Source of the DNA: Micropterix aruncella
Lineage: Eukaryota; Arthropoda; Insecta; Lepidoptera; Micropterigidae
DNA length: 64,000 bases
Assembly (NCBI GenBank): GCA_944548615.1
Contig: OX155951.1
Coordinates: 17,298,718 to 17,362,717 of the forward strand
Direction of reading: 5' to 3'
Shown here: piece by piece, positions 1-9,492 of the stretch
How the letters are laid out: each line of letters starts with the position of its first letter
How positions within the stretch are numbered: the first letter of the stretch is position 1
Program-made: the position numbers and the translations under genes
Notes under the pieces: generated by a model
Told to the model about the DNA's origin: nothing
The model's database searches: none
Seen by the model: the letters and a program-made list of their open reading frames with translations, nothing else

Positions 1-44
1 CTCTCTCTCTCTCTCTCTCTTGTGTGTGTGTGTGACTGTGTGTA
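1..44. repeat. (CT)n-(GT)n compound microsatellite
   Basis: About ten CT units run straight into seven TG units at the left edge. The true length is unknown because the window cuts it. Confidence 0.95.
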
Positions 45-260
45 TTCCTCCGCGATAGCGATCAAACGCTTCATCCGATTGAGCTGATATTTGGAATGCA
101 GGCATCATTTGTTCATGGCAAAAGTCGAATTTGTGGTTGGAATCGATCCACCCCAGAGGGCGCTCTAAACATACTTCAATCTCGAAATATTGCAGTTAGA
201 TACTTGAAATTCGGCACACAGATACCTTGTTGGACCAATTTCAATGGTTGGAATATCTCG
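45..260 (+). repeat. Fam-Q dispersed repeat, copy 1 (conserved core only)
   Basis: The stretch shares its order of words (TTTGGAATGCAGGCATCATT, a CCAGAGGGCGC block, then ACTTGAAATTCGGCACACAG) with 40,230-40,460 on the same strand and with 44,540-44,720 and 55,150-55,360 on the other. It is a ~200-bp core of a longer dispersed repeat. No coding potential is visible, and the 64-codon frame across it is broken in the other copies. Confidence 0.75.
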
Positions 261-419
261 TATATAGGCGACTCAAATAGTATCTACTAAAGTATATTAA
301 ATAAATAAAGTCTACTAAAAAATAAAGTCTACAAAAAAAAAAGACAATACTATACATTTTTTGGAAAAATACCATTTTAATACCAAGGAAAATAATACAA
401 ATATTCTACGAATCGGTGC

Positions 420-463
420 GTGGGGGAGGTTTATTTGGCGGGGGTGGGAGGGATGGGGGGGTC
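420..463 (+). repeat. G-rich tract, possible G-quadruplex
   Basis: Several runs of three to seven G are separated by short spacers. It fits a four-run G-quadruplex pattern but is otherwise low-complexity sequence. Confidence 0.5.
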
Positions 464-1229
464 TTTTGGTGACACAACCAACTATCATACAAAATTAGTT
501 AGGTACCCTTTTATTTCTTTAATAAAATTTCAAATTTTATTGAAATAGGTACGAACATATATGAAATATATTTGCTAAAAATATCATCTTTCTAACCTTG
601 TTTATTAATTTAGCTAAATTACTATCATATTTAAATACTTGCTCTCTAAGACTTACGGTAGTTCTATTTTCTACTCCTTTTTGATCAGGCAATACTGCAG
701 CTTAAAAGAGCTCAAAAAAGCGAATGAATGAATTCAATTTAAAAAACAATTTCATACGAGACGTTAATCAAATATAATTTGCTTTAGAAAACATTCATTT
801 GTTTCCGTCATGGCCGCCGGCATTAAGCGATATTGGCTTGTGCTACGTTTCGTTTAACTCATATCCGGATTTTGCAAAATAAGCAAAAAATACATATTCA
901 TGCCGAAACTGTATCAGTAAAATTTAAATGATATTATCTTATTTAAATTTCATATCGTATTTCATATCAGTTGCGCACATAACCAAGCTACTGCACTTAT
1001 CGCGGAATCTATAGCTGAATAGTGATCATTACTTGATTACCGCCCAGTACTTAAACACTCACGTACATACAACCTTTGCTCAAAGACAGTTGTATTTCAT
1101 CACCCCAATTTTTTTAATACTTTAGAAGAGTCAGTAAAAAATGTTCAAAATGTACACCAATTTAAGATAAAAGCAAAAAAATGGCTCATTTACGAAGTAG
1201 GTCGTACAAAGACTGAAAAAGAATTGCTT
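464..1229. other. AT-rich sequence, nothing recognised
   Basis: Stop codons are dense in all frames and there are many A and T runs. I see no family matches to other parts of the window. Confidence 0.6.
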
Positions 1230-1345
1230 CATACAATAATTTAAAATATGTGTGTATGTAGATGTATGTGTGTGTGTGTTATTATATATGTATGTATGTA
1301 TGCTTGTATGTGTATATGTGTATATATGTATGTAACTAACCCTTT
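1230..1345. repeat. Degenerate (GT/AT)n microsatellite
   Basis: GTGTAT, GTATGT and ATAT units are mixed over about 115 bp. It is an interrupted dinucleotide/tetranucleotide repeat. Confidence 0.8.
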
Positions 1346-1817
1346 ATCATATATATTTATATTAATATATGGTGTACTATTTTATCTTATGACATTATCT
1401 TAGTGTTAGTATTGAAAGTAGTCTACTAGTCAGTACTACTCAAACGTCAGTACTACTCAAAAACAAAGGCTATATATTTCGTATGCCCAGATACAGGCTG
1501 TTCGGTCTAGTTGGGCATTCGTCTAGAATGATCGTATGGGTTGTGTTCATTTTCTTATTGCTTATATAAATAGTTACAAATCATATCTGTACGATCTCAC
1601 TGTTAACTCTCTACCAAGTTAAAAAAAAAAGTTTTCATTCTATAGCAGAGTATTAACAAGGCGAGTAGGTAATATTTGCCTGATGATAATGTAGGTAATT
1701 TGGACTGTCTAAACATTTCTTTTCATTTGTTTTTTTTTTTGGAATCGATCAAAGATTTAGAGTAATATATTTGTTACATCTCCATATTTTACAATTTGAT
1801 ATATTTTCTGCATAGAT
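1346..1817. other. AT-rich sequence, one short direct repeat
   Basis: The word CAGTACTACTCAAA occurs twice close together near 1,430-1,462. Nothing else is recognised. Confidence 0.5.
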
Positions 1818-2126
1818 TGGGCCGATTGCGTTTCTTGGTAAACTAAAATTGGAACTTAGTTCAACTGGACGAGATAGAGCGATACGTTGGAACGGACTAT
1901 GAAATGAACTATCGTCGATTTTAAAGCACCGAAACTACCTGTCGAACTTATAGACACCCGAATAAATTTGAACACATTTCGTGCACTGTTAGATTTATGT
2001 TGCTGCTTTATCATAAGTGGGTAGTTTTAATGTGAAAAAGAGACAACTGTTCATTTCACATTCTGCTTTGTCTCGTTCATATGAACTAATTTACGATTTT
2101 AGTTTAAGAAAAACGCAATCGAGCCA
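1818..2126. mobile_element. Foldback MITE, family FB1, copy 1
   Basis: The left arm begins GGGCCGATTGCGTTTCTT and the right end is its inverse (AAACGCAATCGAGCC). The arms stay complementary for roughly 110-120 bp through blocks for CTAAAATTGGAA, GAACGAGA and GTGAAATGAAC, around an AT-rich centre. A second copy with the same arms lies at 22,605-22,917. There is no open frame, so it is a non-autonomous palindromic element. The superfamily cannot be told because no clear target duplication is visible. Confidence 0.75.
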
Positions 2127-3179
2127 TTATTTTCTGTATTATAATGATATCTAAAATTAAATAGCTAACTACTCTATCTAAATATTAAAAAACAGAACTA
2201 TGTTATTTAATATTTAGATATATTAGTTTTCACTGAATTGTTTAAAGCAAATACATACTAGAATAGACCACGCGACCAGCCTGATCAATTGATAGAAGAA
2301 TAGAAAGAGAAAGCAACGAGTGCAACGCGTCGATGCCATAATATGTCTGCTATGTGAGTTTGAGCATTAGTTGTATTTTTAAGTTTTTGTGTTAGCTGTG
2401 TTTCAATTTAATATTTTATGTAAAATAATTCGGAGTTAAAGAATTCCGAAATATTATAATTATTTAAAGAATGACAAACGCGCATGCGCGACTAGACAAT
2501 ATGGAGGGGGGGCATATACAGCTATCTCGTTCTATTACGCTATCGTATTCACTCACAGTCCACCTCCGTACTCCCGCGGTGTATTCTAGTATGTCCGTCG
2601 TTAAAATTGTCACGTGATAGTTGAAAAGTATCCATTTCCGCAAATGCATCATTGTATGCGCTTACAGAGCGGCTGAAATATCCATATTTTTATGTCCATT
2701 TATTCACAACACGAATTCCAAAACAAAACGAAAAGGTCAATATAGTTGTACAAAAACACTATATAGAAACAAAAGCGGCAAACTGAAGCAGGTTATTTAA
2801 AAAAGAGGTTAATTGAACTGTCAATCAAAAATTAAAATGGCCGCCTTCTCCAGCTGTACGGGGTCAACTCTTTATGAGCGATGGCTATGGATTAAAATGA
2901 ACATCTTGATTATAATTTTATAATAGAAACTAAATACGATTAAAGATATTCAGTAAAATAAAAATAGTCGTGTGGTAATTTATTTCCTTATAAATTGTAA
3001 ACTAAAAGTATCTTACCAATGCATCCATGCACTACTACTTGAGTACTACTCAGATAATTCAAGGAAAAGTTTTCAACTATAGAGATTCAATACCTTATAT
3101 TGAATAGTATTTTTTTATGGGAGTTGAGCCATTAGTTAGTCCGGCCACAAAAGAAGCTGCCCTAGCGGCCCAAGCTACA
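2127..3179. other. AT-rich intergenic sequence
   Basis: One short hairpin (ATCTAAATATTA and its inverse, about 2,177-2,220) is present. The 62-codon frame at 2,464-2,652 has no recognisable motif. No element boundaries are seen. Confidence 0.5.
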
Positions 3180-3217
3180 TACAGGGTGTGTCCCAAGAGT
3201 CATGAAATATATATATA

Positions 3218-3660
3218 CGGGGTGTTATTACAGCACGGGCTTTTTTTTCTGTGGGTGAATCAGTACAACGTAATAAGCAACTGTTGATAAAAATTTTTGG
3301 AAAAAACTGAAAAATAAACTTTTTTTTTTGAAAAAAAAAATTTTTTTTTTTTTTAAATTTGTTCTTTTAATTTTATTTTAAAATATTATGAAAAGCTATG
3401 ATCACGATGCGCTATCTAGCGGTTGGTAAAATGTCGCTGATATTGTTTATTTACGACTTATTACCTACCGCTAGATGGCGCAGCACGCCCAAACGCTTCT
3501 CTAACCTTTATTTAACAGTCAACTTCTTCAAATTTTCAAGTTAAAAAAAAAACAAAAAATATTTTTTTTGGTTTTTTCCAAAAGTTTTAATCAAAAGTTG
3601 CTTACTACGTTATACTGATTCACCCACAGAAAAAAAAGCCCGTGCTGTAATAACACCCTG
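3218..3660. mobile_element. Foldback MITE, family FB2, copy 1
   Basis: The left end CGGGGTGTTATTACAGCACG and the right end, its near-exact inverse, give terminal repeats of about 65 bp. They continue through GGGTGAATCAGTA and ACGTAATAAGCAACT. The centre holds a second palindrome built on GCGCTATCTAGCGGT and its inverse CCGCTAGATGGCGC. TATATA flanks both ends, consistent with a TA target duplication inside the older transposon relic. A relative is at 57,864-58,299. Confidence 0.8.
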
Positions 3661-3699
3661 TATATATTTTAAAAATATTTATTGATAATAGCGGAACAA

Positions 3700-3892
3700 A
3701 TTGTTAATATTCTTTAAAGAACTCTCCACAAGCATCTACAAATTTTTTCCACCGACTCTCTCATGCGCGGTACGCCCTCTCCATGATAGCTGTTGTCACG
3801 GCAGCTTGGATAGCATCAGTGTTGTGACACGGCGTCCTTTGCCGTATCCTTGCCAAGAATGACCGCGCATTTTCTCGCACACGGATGACCCT
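3700..3892 (-). pseudogene. Transposase C-terminal fragment, decayed
   Basis: About 65 codons on the minus strand give a peptide of transposase type (blocks VIRVRENARSFLARI, AVTTAIMERAYRA, then SRWKKFVDACGEFF after a frame change). An in-frame TGA and at least one indel break it. I place it with Tc1/mariner/IS630 elements because of the adjacent CAGGGTG terminus at a TA. No DDE residue lies within the fragment, so the assignment rests on its end and general character. Confidence 0.4.
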
Positions 3893-3959
3893 TTTTAACT
3901 GACTTAAAAAAAGGAGGAGTTATTAATTCAGTTGTATTTTTCAAAAATGTTTGTTATCT

Positions 3960-4425
3960 TAGAGCTCGGTCATTTATGAACCGATTTGGATTTTTTTTTA
4001 TTTGAAAGGATATACATCAAGATCGGTCCCGTCCTTATCAAAATCCTGTTCTCATGATGGGATCCATCAGGAATTGAGGGAACTTCTCAAATATTATCAT
4101 ATGAAGTTGAAACTTTACATGTTAGTTCAGTTCCGATGACAATTCATTTTTTGGTAAGCATGATCCGATCCTACACCCGGGGTTGGATCCCGACGAGGGG
4201 AATCCTCAGCGGTCAACTCGAAACGTTGTATGTAACGAGACAGGAAATGTTGTATATGCATTCAATTACGGCAGCCCGTTCTAAGTTTCATGAAAACAGG
4301 ACTGCGGCACCCGGGGTTGGCTTTTAAAGACGGAACTTCTCAACGGTCAACAGCACAGACACGAAATTTTGTATACGCATTCAATTATGATAGTCCGTTC
4401 TAAGTTTTACCATGACGTGGCTACT
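3960..4425 (+). repeat. Internally repeated segment, ~119-bp spacing
   Basis: The string ATTCAATTACGGCAGCCCGT near 4,260 recurs in altered form (ATTCAATTATGATAGTCCGT) 119 bp later. Each is preceded by a TGTATAYGC word and followed by TCTAAGTTT. CCCGGGGTTGG also occurs twice. It looks like part of a dispersed repeat with internal duplication. Confidence 0.5.
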
Positions 4426-4813
4426 GCACTTGTAAAAAAAATGGAGACGGTTTTTTTTTGTTAAAATTTTATGGTTATTCCCAATCTTTTCAGTACAATT
4501 CTAGCAATTTGTAAGTTTCGACAGCTTTTTTGTCAAGTTTTGTGCATCGCGTTGCGTCGCGACGTGGTCTCGAAACAAAGGGGCACTAAATCAGCTATCC
4601 TGATTTGTCTGATTCTCGCAGCAGACTGAGCGTTCCTGTGATGATGGTAATGGTCCCCTCTCTCCTCACCCAACCAGTTTTAATACAAAAAAAATAAAAT
4701 ACGTGTGGCACTCGGGGACTGCCGCGGTAAAGCTATTGCATAGCATTTTTAACAACTTATGGAATTATAATTATTTATTTATTTTATTTTTTCTGATATC
4801 AGATAACTGCGCT
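4426..4813. other. Sequence without recognised feature
   Basis: Mixed composition with a short GC-richer stretch near 4,550-4,680. Nothing is recognised. Confidence 0.4.
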
Positions 4814-4897
4814 CTATCGGAAAACGTTGAAATTATTCCGAATCATTTGCGGCTTCGGAAGCAAATGATTCGGAATAATTTAAACGTCTTCCGATAG
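4814..4897. other. 84-bp near-perfect hairpin
   Basis: CTATCGGAAAACGTTGAAAT and the following 17 bases pair with the stretch ending in CTTCCGATAG, giving a ~37-bp stem with few mismatches around a GGCTTCGGAA loop. It is alone in the window. It could be a MITE core, an inverted duplication or a precursor-like RNA hairpin. No promoter evidence is seen. Confidence 0.6.
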
Positions 4898-5329
4898 ATC
4901 GCCGCGCACGAATTTTATTCGATAAAGCAAAAAAAACGGATATTATTTTTTTCTTTGACTATTCGAAAAAATCGTAGATATAAAGATAGATAATTAAATT
5001 ATCTTTAAAATGGTGCAGGTTTCATAATAATACGCCAGATAGTATTTGCGTAGTAGTCGTTTTTGTGTTCGGTTAGACCTAATTTCACAAATTAATTACA
5101 CTATGTAATATAAACAAAATCTAAAATATTCAAAGCTAAGAATATTAGGAAAATGTTCTTGTTTAACATATATTTTTTTTAAATCGTAATCAGTACTCGT
5201 TTAGACGTAATTATCAGTTAAAATCATTAATTTTCGTTAAGAAATTTCTTCATTCGGTCGCCGCGCTGGCCTAGGCCAGCGATAAAAGCTATGCAATAGC
5301 TTAATTATGACTTTTGGAACTTTGTATAA
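4898..5329. other. AT-rich sequence, nothing recognised
   Basis: Low-complexity AT-rich DNA up to the Harbinger element, with no homology to other parts of the window. Confidence 0.5.
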
Positions 5330-5982
5330 TGCTGCGAACAGACTGATTAAAGGTAACATGCAATGTAACATGAAAGGAGCATTTTATCAGTGTGGACCGA
5401 ACATGTATTCGCATCTGTTTCCTGCCTGCTCTACACATTGTCCAGCGTTGGCCGCATCGCCTATGCCCTCTCGCTTTTTCCCATACATTTTTCTCGCTTC
5501 CACCTTAGCAATATTTGCCAACATTCGCCAACGTGTGGAGCGGGCATCCGGCGTTCGTGCGAACGTAGTGCCAGTCTGCTTAGAACACTCGAAGATAATG
5601 AAATGTGACGATCAATTGCTGGCTATGAGGATTGTCAGTGCTTCATTATTAATACGATTAATTGTATGGCTTCTTCTTTACTCCACGATTCATCCGTAGC
5701 GGTGTCCATACCTGGTTCAGTACGTAACACAAACCATCCACACTGGCGCTCTGATCTCACTGCGCGTCACTTAGTGTTCGTTCGAAAAACCGACAAATCA
5801 CGAATCGCTCCGCGCGACATGAAATGAACGTAGCGTGCGCTAGAAACGCACAGTTCGTGAGCACAAGGCGTCCAGACTACGAGAATTTGTTACAAAGTGT
5901 GTTACATTGCATGATACATTGCACTAATGTGGACGGCAAATTATTTCATTTGATGTTACATTGCGAAAGTCTGTACGCAGCC
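5330..5982 (-). mobile_element. PIF/Harbinger-like element, non-autonomous or decayed
   Basis: The ends are TGCTGCGAACAGAC on the left and the inverse of GGCTGCGTACAGAC on the right (12 of 14 match), flanked on both sides by TAA, the 3-bp target type of PIF/Harbinger. Homology inside the ends continues into ATGTTACATTGC words. Near the left middle the minus strand encodes a Myb/SANT-like start (ESWSKEEAIQLI), typical of the second Harbinger protein, which runs into a stop. The 653-bp length is too short for transposase plus Myb protein, so it depended on a full partner. The 130-codon plus-strand frame (5,307-5,699) is antisense and starts outside the element. Confidence 0.7.
5635..5700 (-). 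pseudogene. Myb/SANT-like N-terminus relic of Harbinger ORF
   Basis: About 21 codons on the minus strand read ATDESWSKEEAIQLIVLIMK and end at TGA. The W..EE...LI spacing is what I know from Harbinger Myb-like DNA-binding proteins. The rest of the domain is lost or frameshifted. The call depends mainly on the element ends. Confidence 0.35.
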
Positions 5983-5997
5983 TAACCATTTATCACA

Positions 5998-6057
5998 GAA
6001 CTAGTAACACATTTTCAACAGAACTAGTAACACAATTTTCAACAAAACTAGTAACGC
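5998..6057 (+). repeat. Tandem repeat, ~24-bp unit, 2.5 copies
   Basis: Three AACTAGTAACRCA words are separated by TTTTCAACA linkers. It sits just outside the Harbinger element's right end. Confidence 0.85.
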
Positions 6058-6592
6058 AGTTATGAAACAATTCGCCTGGTTTATGTATTTAATGACTTGT
6101 TTGTAATCGGACAAGAAGCAGAAAGTCCGACTTGAGCGCTCTCCCAGCGATATTGAAACGCAGAGGTGGGTTTAAAATGTAGTTTAGGGGTTTGTTTGTC
6201 GAGCGGGCGGCGAGACGCGGCGTAGGCGGCCGGCGCGGCCCGTCGCCTGGCCTGTGTGCCGCCTGCTACGCCATCCAACTTTCACGTGAGCAATTTAATC
6301 CAGGAAACGTTCGCACGTTCGAGGTAAGCTGCTCCGTGCTTCCGTCCGCTCGCAGCGCAGCGCGAAATTCCCTCCGATGAAAATTGTCGGCGTTTCTTTA
6401 TGCGCCGCATTCTGTTACTTCTCTCGAAAGCCGGCCGTTACTCTGTCTAGCTGATTGCGCCCAGCTACAATTGCTACAGCCTGAAATATTCACGAGTGAG
6501 CGCGAATTACGGTGCAATTTGCGCATTGCCTACAAGGCAGAAACAAACTACTCGAAAAGACATTATAACAATTTGTGGGTTAGAAAAATATG
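6058..6592. other. GC/CpG-rich island-like patch in AT-rich DNA
   Basis: From about 6,195 to 6,300 the sequence is rich in CG dinucleotides, unlike its surroundings. A GAGGTAAGC word at about 6,320 resembles a splice donor. The 62-77 codon frames here have no recognisable domain. It might be the leftover of a promoter-proximal exon or simply another element. Confidence 0.3.
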
Positions 6593-7610
6593 TGTTGATA
6601 TGACTGTCGTTCAATAATATGTATAAATGTATTTGGTAATTCTAATTTATATGTGAAAACCCATTTGCATGCTAACCATTACTGCTAATATTGATATGAA
6701 TTGTTTTGTTGATACGACTGTCGTTCATTAATAAGTATACATATTATTGTCACAGGAAGAAGATAGACTAGCGCTTCGAAAGAGGTGTATTACTGTAGAG
6801 TAGTGATGGGCGTGTTTGCTAAATTTGATTATTGATTAATATCTGATAAGGAATGATTAGAATGCTAACCGTTATTGTTAATATTGATAAGAATAAATTT
6901 GTTAATACGACTGTCGTTCATTAATAACTATACCTGTAATTGTCACAGGAAGAAGTTAGTCAAGCGCTTCGGAAAAGGTGTATTGCTGTAGAGTGTAGAG
7001 TAGTGATGGCCATTTTTGATAATTATGATTATTGATTAATATGTGATAAGGAATGCTTAGAATATTGATATAAATACATTTGTTGATATGACGTTCATTA
7101 ATAAGTATACATATAATTGTCACAGGACGAAGATAGACAAGCGCTTCGGAAGAGGTGTATTGATATAGAGTAGTGATGGCCATGTTTGCTAAATAAGATT
7201 ATTGAATAATATGTGATAAGGAACGATTAGCATGCTAACCGTTAATGATAATATTGTTATGAATGAATTTGTTAATAAGACTGTCGTTCATTATTAAGTA
7301 TACATATAATTGCCACAGGAAGGATATAGGCAAGAGCTTCGGAAATGGTGTATTAGTGTAGAGCGAGGTGGTAAACCATAAACTATCATATCTGAATCTC
7401 TTTCCGAGTTAGGAAGTAAATTGGAAAAATGATTAAATAATTATGAATTATAAGGCTAAGAAAATGTTTTTGTAATTAAATGTATTTTTATGGGCTTAAA
7501 TAAATAAAAATAAATAAGAGTCGTGATGGGCGTTTTAGCTAAATATCATTATTGGTTAATATGTGATAAGGAATAAATAGCATGCTAACCATTGTTGCTA
7601 GAATTTTTCA
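6593..7610 (+). repeat. Tandem array, ~180-190-bp unit, about five units
   Basis: The anchor GACTGTCGTTCATTAATAAG and the following block (TGTCACAGGAAGAAG, GCGCTTCGGAA, GGTGTATT, AGTAGTGATGG, GTGATAAGGAA, GCTAACCGTTA) recur. The GTCGTTCA anchors lie at about 6,606, 6,720, 6,913, 7,091 and 7,283. Three of the four spacings are 178-193 bp. A further partial unit (GTGATGGGCG to GCATGCTAACC) sits at 7,517-7,605 after ~130 bp of unrelated sequence. Units differ by substitutions and small indels, so the array is old. No coding frame is shared. Confidence 0.85.
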
Positions 7611-7789
7611 GTAAGGCAAGGGTACCAAAGAATATTTCAGTGAGGCAAGGGTATTGACTATGTATTCGGCGTTCATACACCAGTGTTTAATGTATGCTAA
7701 ACAGCACCTCGCAGAAACTGCAATTAATGCAGACATTCACTCGCATCATACCCGCGGTAGCTCCCATTTATGCGTTCTCCGAATACGAC

Positions 7790-7848
7790 TGGCCAACTCA
7801 GCAAGGGTCCATTAACCCCCAGGTCACCAGGACATGGTGGGTTTAAAA
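7790..7848 (+). repeat. Fam-G end fragment plus foreign flank
   Basis: GGCCAACTCAGCAAGGGTCC and the next bases match the end of the Fam-G copy at 12,013-12,644. The match continues past that element's boundary into GGTCACCAGGACATGGTGGG, its flanking sequence at 12,645. The piece therefore carries an element end joined to the same neighbour as the 12.6-kb copy. Confidence 0.7.
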
Positions 7849-7985
7849 GACTGGCAAAAGTACAGAAAAGCTACTTGTACCTTAGTATTAAATTCTATAA
7901 TCTACTGCCTACAAAATTTAAACAGCTGGAGGACATAAAATTAAAAAAACACCAAGGAGATGCTGATAGGCCAGCCTTTCTATAA
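7848..7985 (+). pseudogene. LINE ORF2 C-terminal end
   Basis: The peptide KSYLYLSIKFYNLLPTKFKQ followed by LEDIKLKKH matches the usual end of CR1/jockey-like ORF2 proteins, where an S-x-x-FYN-LP block precedes the C-terminal helix. The frame ends at TAA 7,983-7,985. No reverse-transcriptase motifs are left. It is fused in frame by chance to the Fam-G fragment upstream. Confidence 0.5.
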
Positions 7986-8402
7986 TCTGGCCGAATTTCA
8001 GGGCCATGATTTTTCAAATATTGTGCCCATTTAATTACTTAAAAAAGTACAGCCTTATTGTCTGATTATTTTATATGGTCTTATATCTGTACTTTTAGTT
8101 TAAAATGCATAATGTAGCTTTAATTTGATTATTAAACATTTTACTGACAATTTGAATATTACGATGAATAATTTTACTACGTCTCTTTTCGAGTTACTAA
8201 CTACCTACTTCAAATATTAGGCTTCTTTTTTGATTATTTATAATTATAATTTGACAATCTAGTAGTTAATTATTGACTACCTATGTATGTTCAGTAAAGA
8301 GTAGTAACGAGACTTCCTACCTAAGCCAATTATTTTGACAAGTCCATAAGCGGTTTTTAGCCGTCAATTGGACACGACGAAAATGTAATGTAATGTAATG
8401 TA
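7848..8402 (+). mobile_element. LINE 3' fragment with (ATGTA)n tail
   Basis: The plus strand encodes a reverse-transcriptase polyprotein C-terminus (7,848-7,985), followed by an AT-rich 3' UTR and a short pentanucleotide tail (about four ATGTA units at 8,382-8,402). Such a tail is typical of non-LTR retrotransposons. Almost the whole element is missing at the 5' side. Confidence 0.55.
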
Positions 8403-8560
8403 TGACACCCGGAATGACATCAAGATTCTAACAATACAACACTCTTCCTAAAGTGGTTCAAGCTTTTAGAAGTTATGGTGAAATAAAAAAACGGAAAATA
8501 TACATAGATGAACCCCGAACACATTACACTCCTTTTTTGTTGGATAGTCGTGAAAATACA
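8403..8560 (-). repeat. Repeat module B, fragment
   Basis: Read on the minus strand, it matches the 17.35-18.08 kb tandem pair and the modules at 32.9-33.05 and 36.78-36.93 kb. Shared words include CATAACTTCTAAA, TGTTCACGG-type blocks and ACGACTATCCAACAAAAA. Confidence 0.7.
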
Positions 8561-8811
8561 TTAAAGTAAAGCAGATTTAATAATCACGTCCGAGTTGGCG
8601 TAGCTCGCGACACGACAAAGCGAGCGCCGCGTATCGAATTTACGTTCTTTTATTTTTGTCGTGTCGGTTGGTTAGCTAGTTTACAACGATTTCATCGCCG
8701 CGCGACCTGCAGCTTGGACACAAGGTTAGGTTACTAGCACAACACTCAAAATCATCAGAAAAATACTTTCAGTTTTATCAACCAAATAGGGTACGTAAAT
8801 TCGAACGTTAT

Positions 8812-9492
8812 AGGCCAAGAGGCAGCGACAAAAAAGTGCAAGAGTTTTGTAAAAGCTGATTCAAAACAGACAGTATTATGGCCATAGAATTCTGGGCTAG
8901 AGTCAGCAGGCCAGACTCCGGGACACCTGGCACTAGCGTACTAGGAAAGGTGCAATTTTAATTAGCACCCCAAAGTGTTTTGGAAAAGCTGAAATTCATC
9001 AGACAGTGTATGCAATCCAGAACTCGAAACAAATGGTCAGACTGCTTAACAATAGCAGCATTAATCATACATGTCTTAAAAATGAAGTCCATTATATTGC
9101 GCGGCACATTAGACCGATGCGTTATAGTTACCAACCAGTACGTACCGACGTTTTTGCAGGGCCTTCATTTTTACGACATGCATGGAGTAATGCCGACGCC
9201 ACGCAATCTTTTGTTAAGCAGTCTGACCATTTGTTTCGGGTTCTTTATAGCATCCACTGTCTACTAATGAAAATTCAGCTTTTCCCAAACCGTTTGGGGG
9301 TACTAAGTAAAATTGTACCTTTTCTAGTACGTCAGTGCCAGTTGTCTTGAAATCTGACCTGCTGACTCTATTCTGTCAGTCTATGGTCAAAATACTGTCT
9401 GATTCTGATGATTCAGATCAGACAGTGTTTTGTAAAAGCTGATGCTTTTACAAAACTCTAGAACTTTTTTGTCGCTGGCTCCTAAACTATTA
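8812..9492. mobile_element. Giant foldback element, family FB3
   Basis: The two halves are inverted copies over most of the ~680 bp. Blocks such as CAGCGACAAAAAAGT, AGAGTTTTGTAAAAGC, AGAGTCAGCAGG, CTGGCACT and AAATGGTCAGACTGCTTAAC occur inverted in the same order on the other side, with indels and a short inner hairpin. A one-end fragment lies near 30,515-30,620. The 95- and 114-codon frames across it are products of the palindrome, not genes. CGTTAT borders both ends but I do not rely on it as a target duplication. Confidence 0.8.

Larger units (their letters stand above)
3182..3900 (-). mobile_element. Tc1/mariner-like relic carrying a nested foldback element
   Basis: A terminus of the CAGGGTGTGTCCCAAG type follows a TA at 3,180-3,181. 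Beyond the inserted foldback element (3,218-3,660), the minus strand reads in broken frames as a transposase-like C-terminus. One frame gives RENARSFLARIRQRTPCHNT then AIQAAVTTAIMERAYRA, and a second gives SRWKKFVDACGEFFKEY, each separated by stops or frameshifts. The opposite terminal repeat is not found, so the left or right limit at 3,900 is only where homology fades. It is clearly non-functional. Confidence 0.55.

Noticed and set aside
5307..5699. 130-codon plus-strand frame with hydrophobic stretches
   Set aside because: It begins outside a Harbinger-like element and runs antisense through it; the protein relic is on the minus strand.
6593..7610. CRISPR-like array
   Set aside because: Repeats are ~185 bp, diverged and contiguous, with no short unique spacers; this is a eukaryotic tandem array.
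8812..8822. CGTTAT as target duplication of the large foldback element
   Set aside because: The terminal repeats do not begin at the same distance from the two CGTTAT words, so the match may be chance.
8980..9350. 95- and 114-codon overlapping frames
   Set aside because: Both arise within the large foldback element and have no domain.
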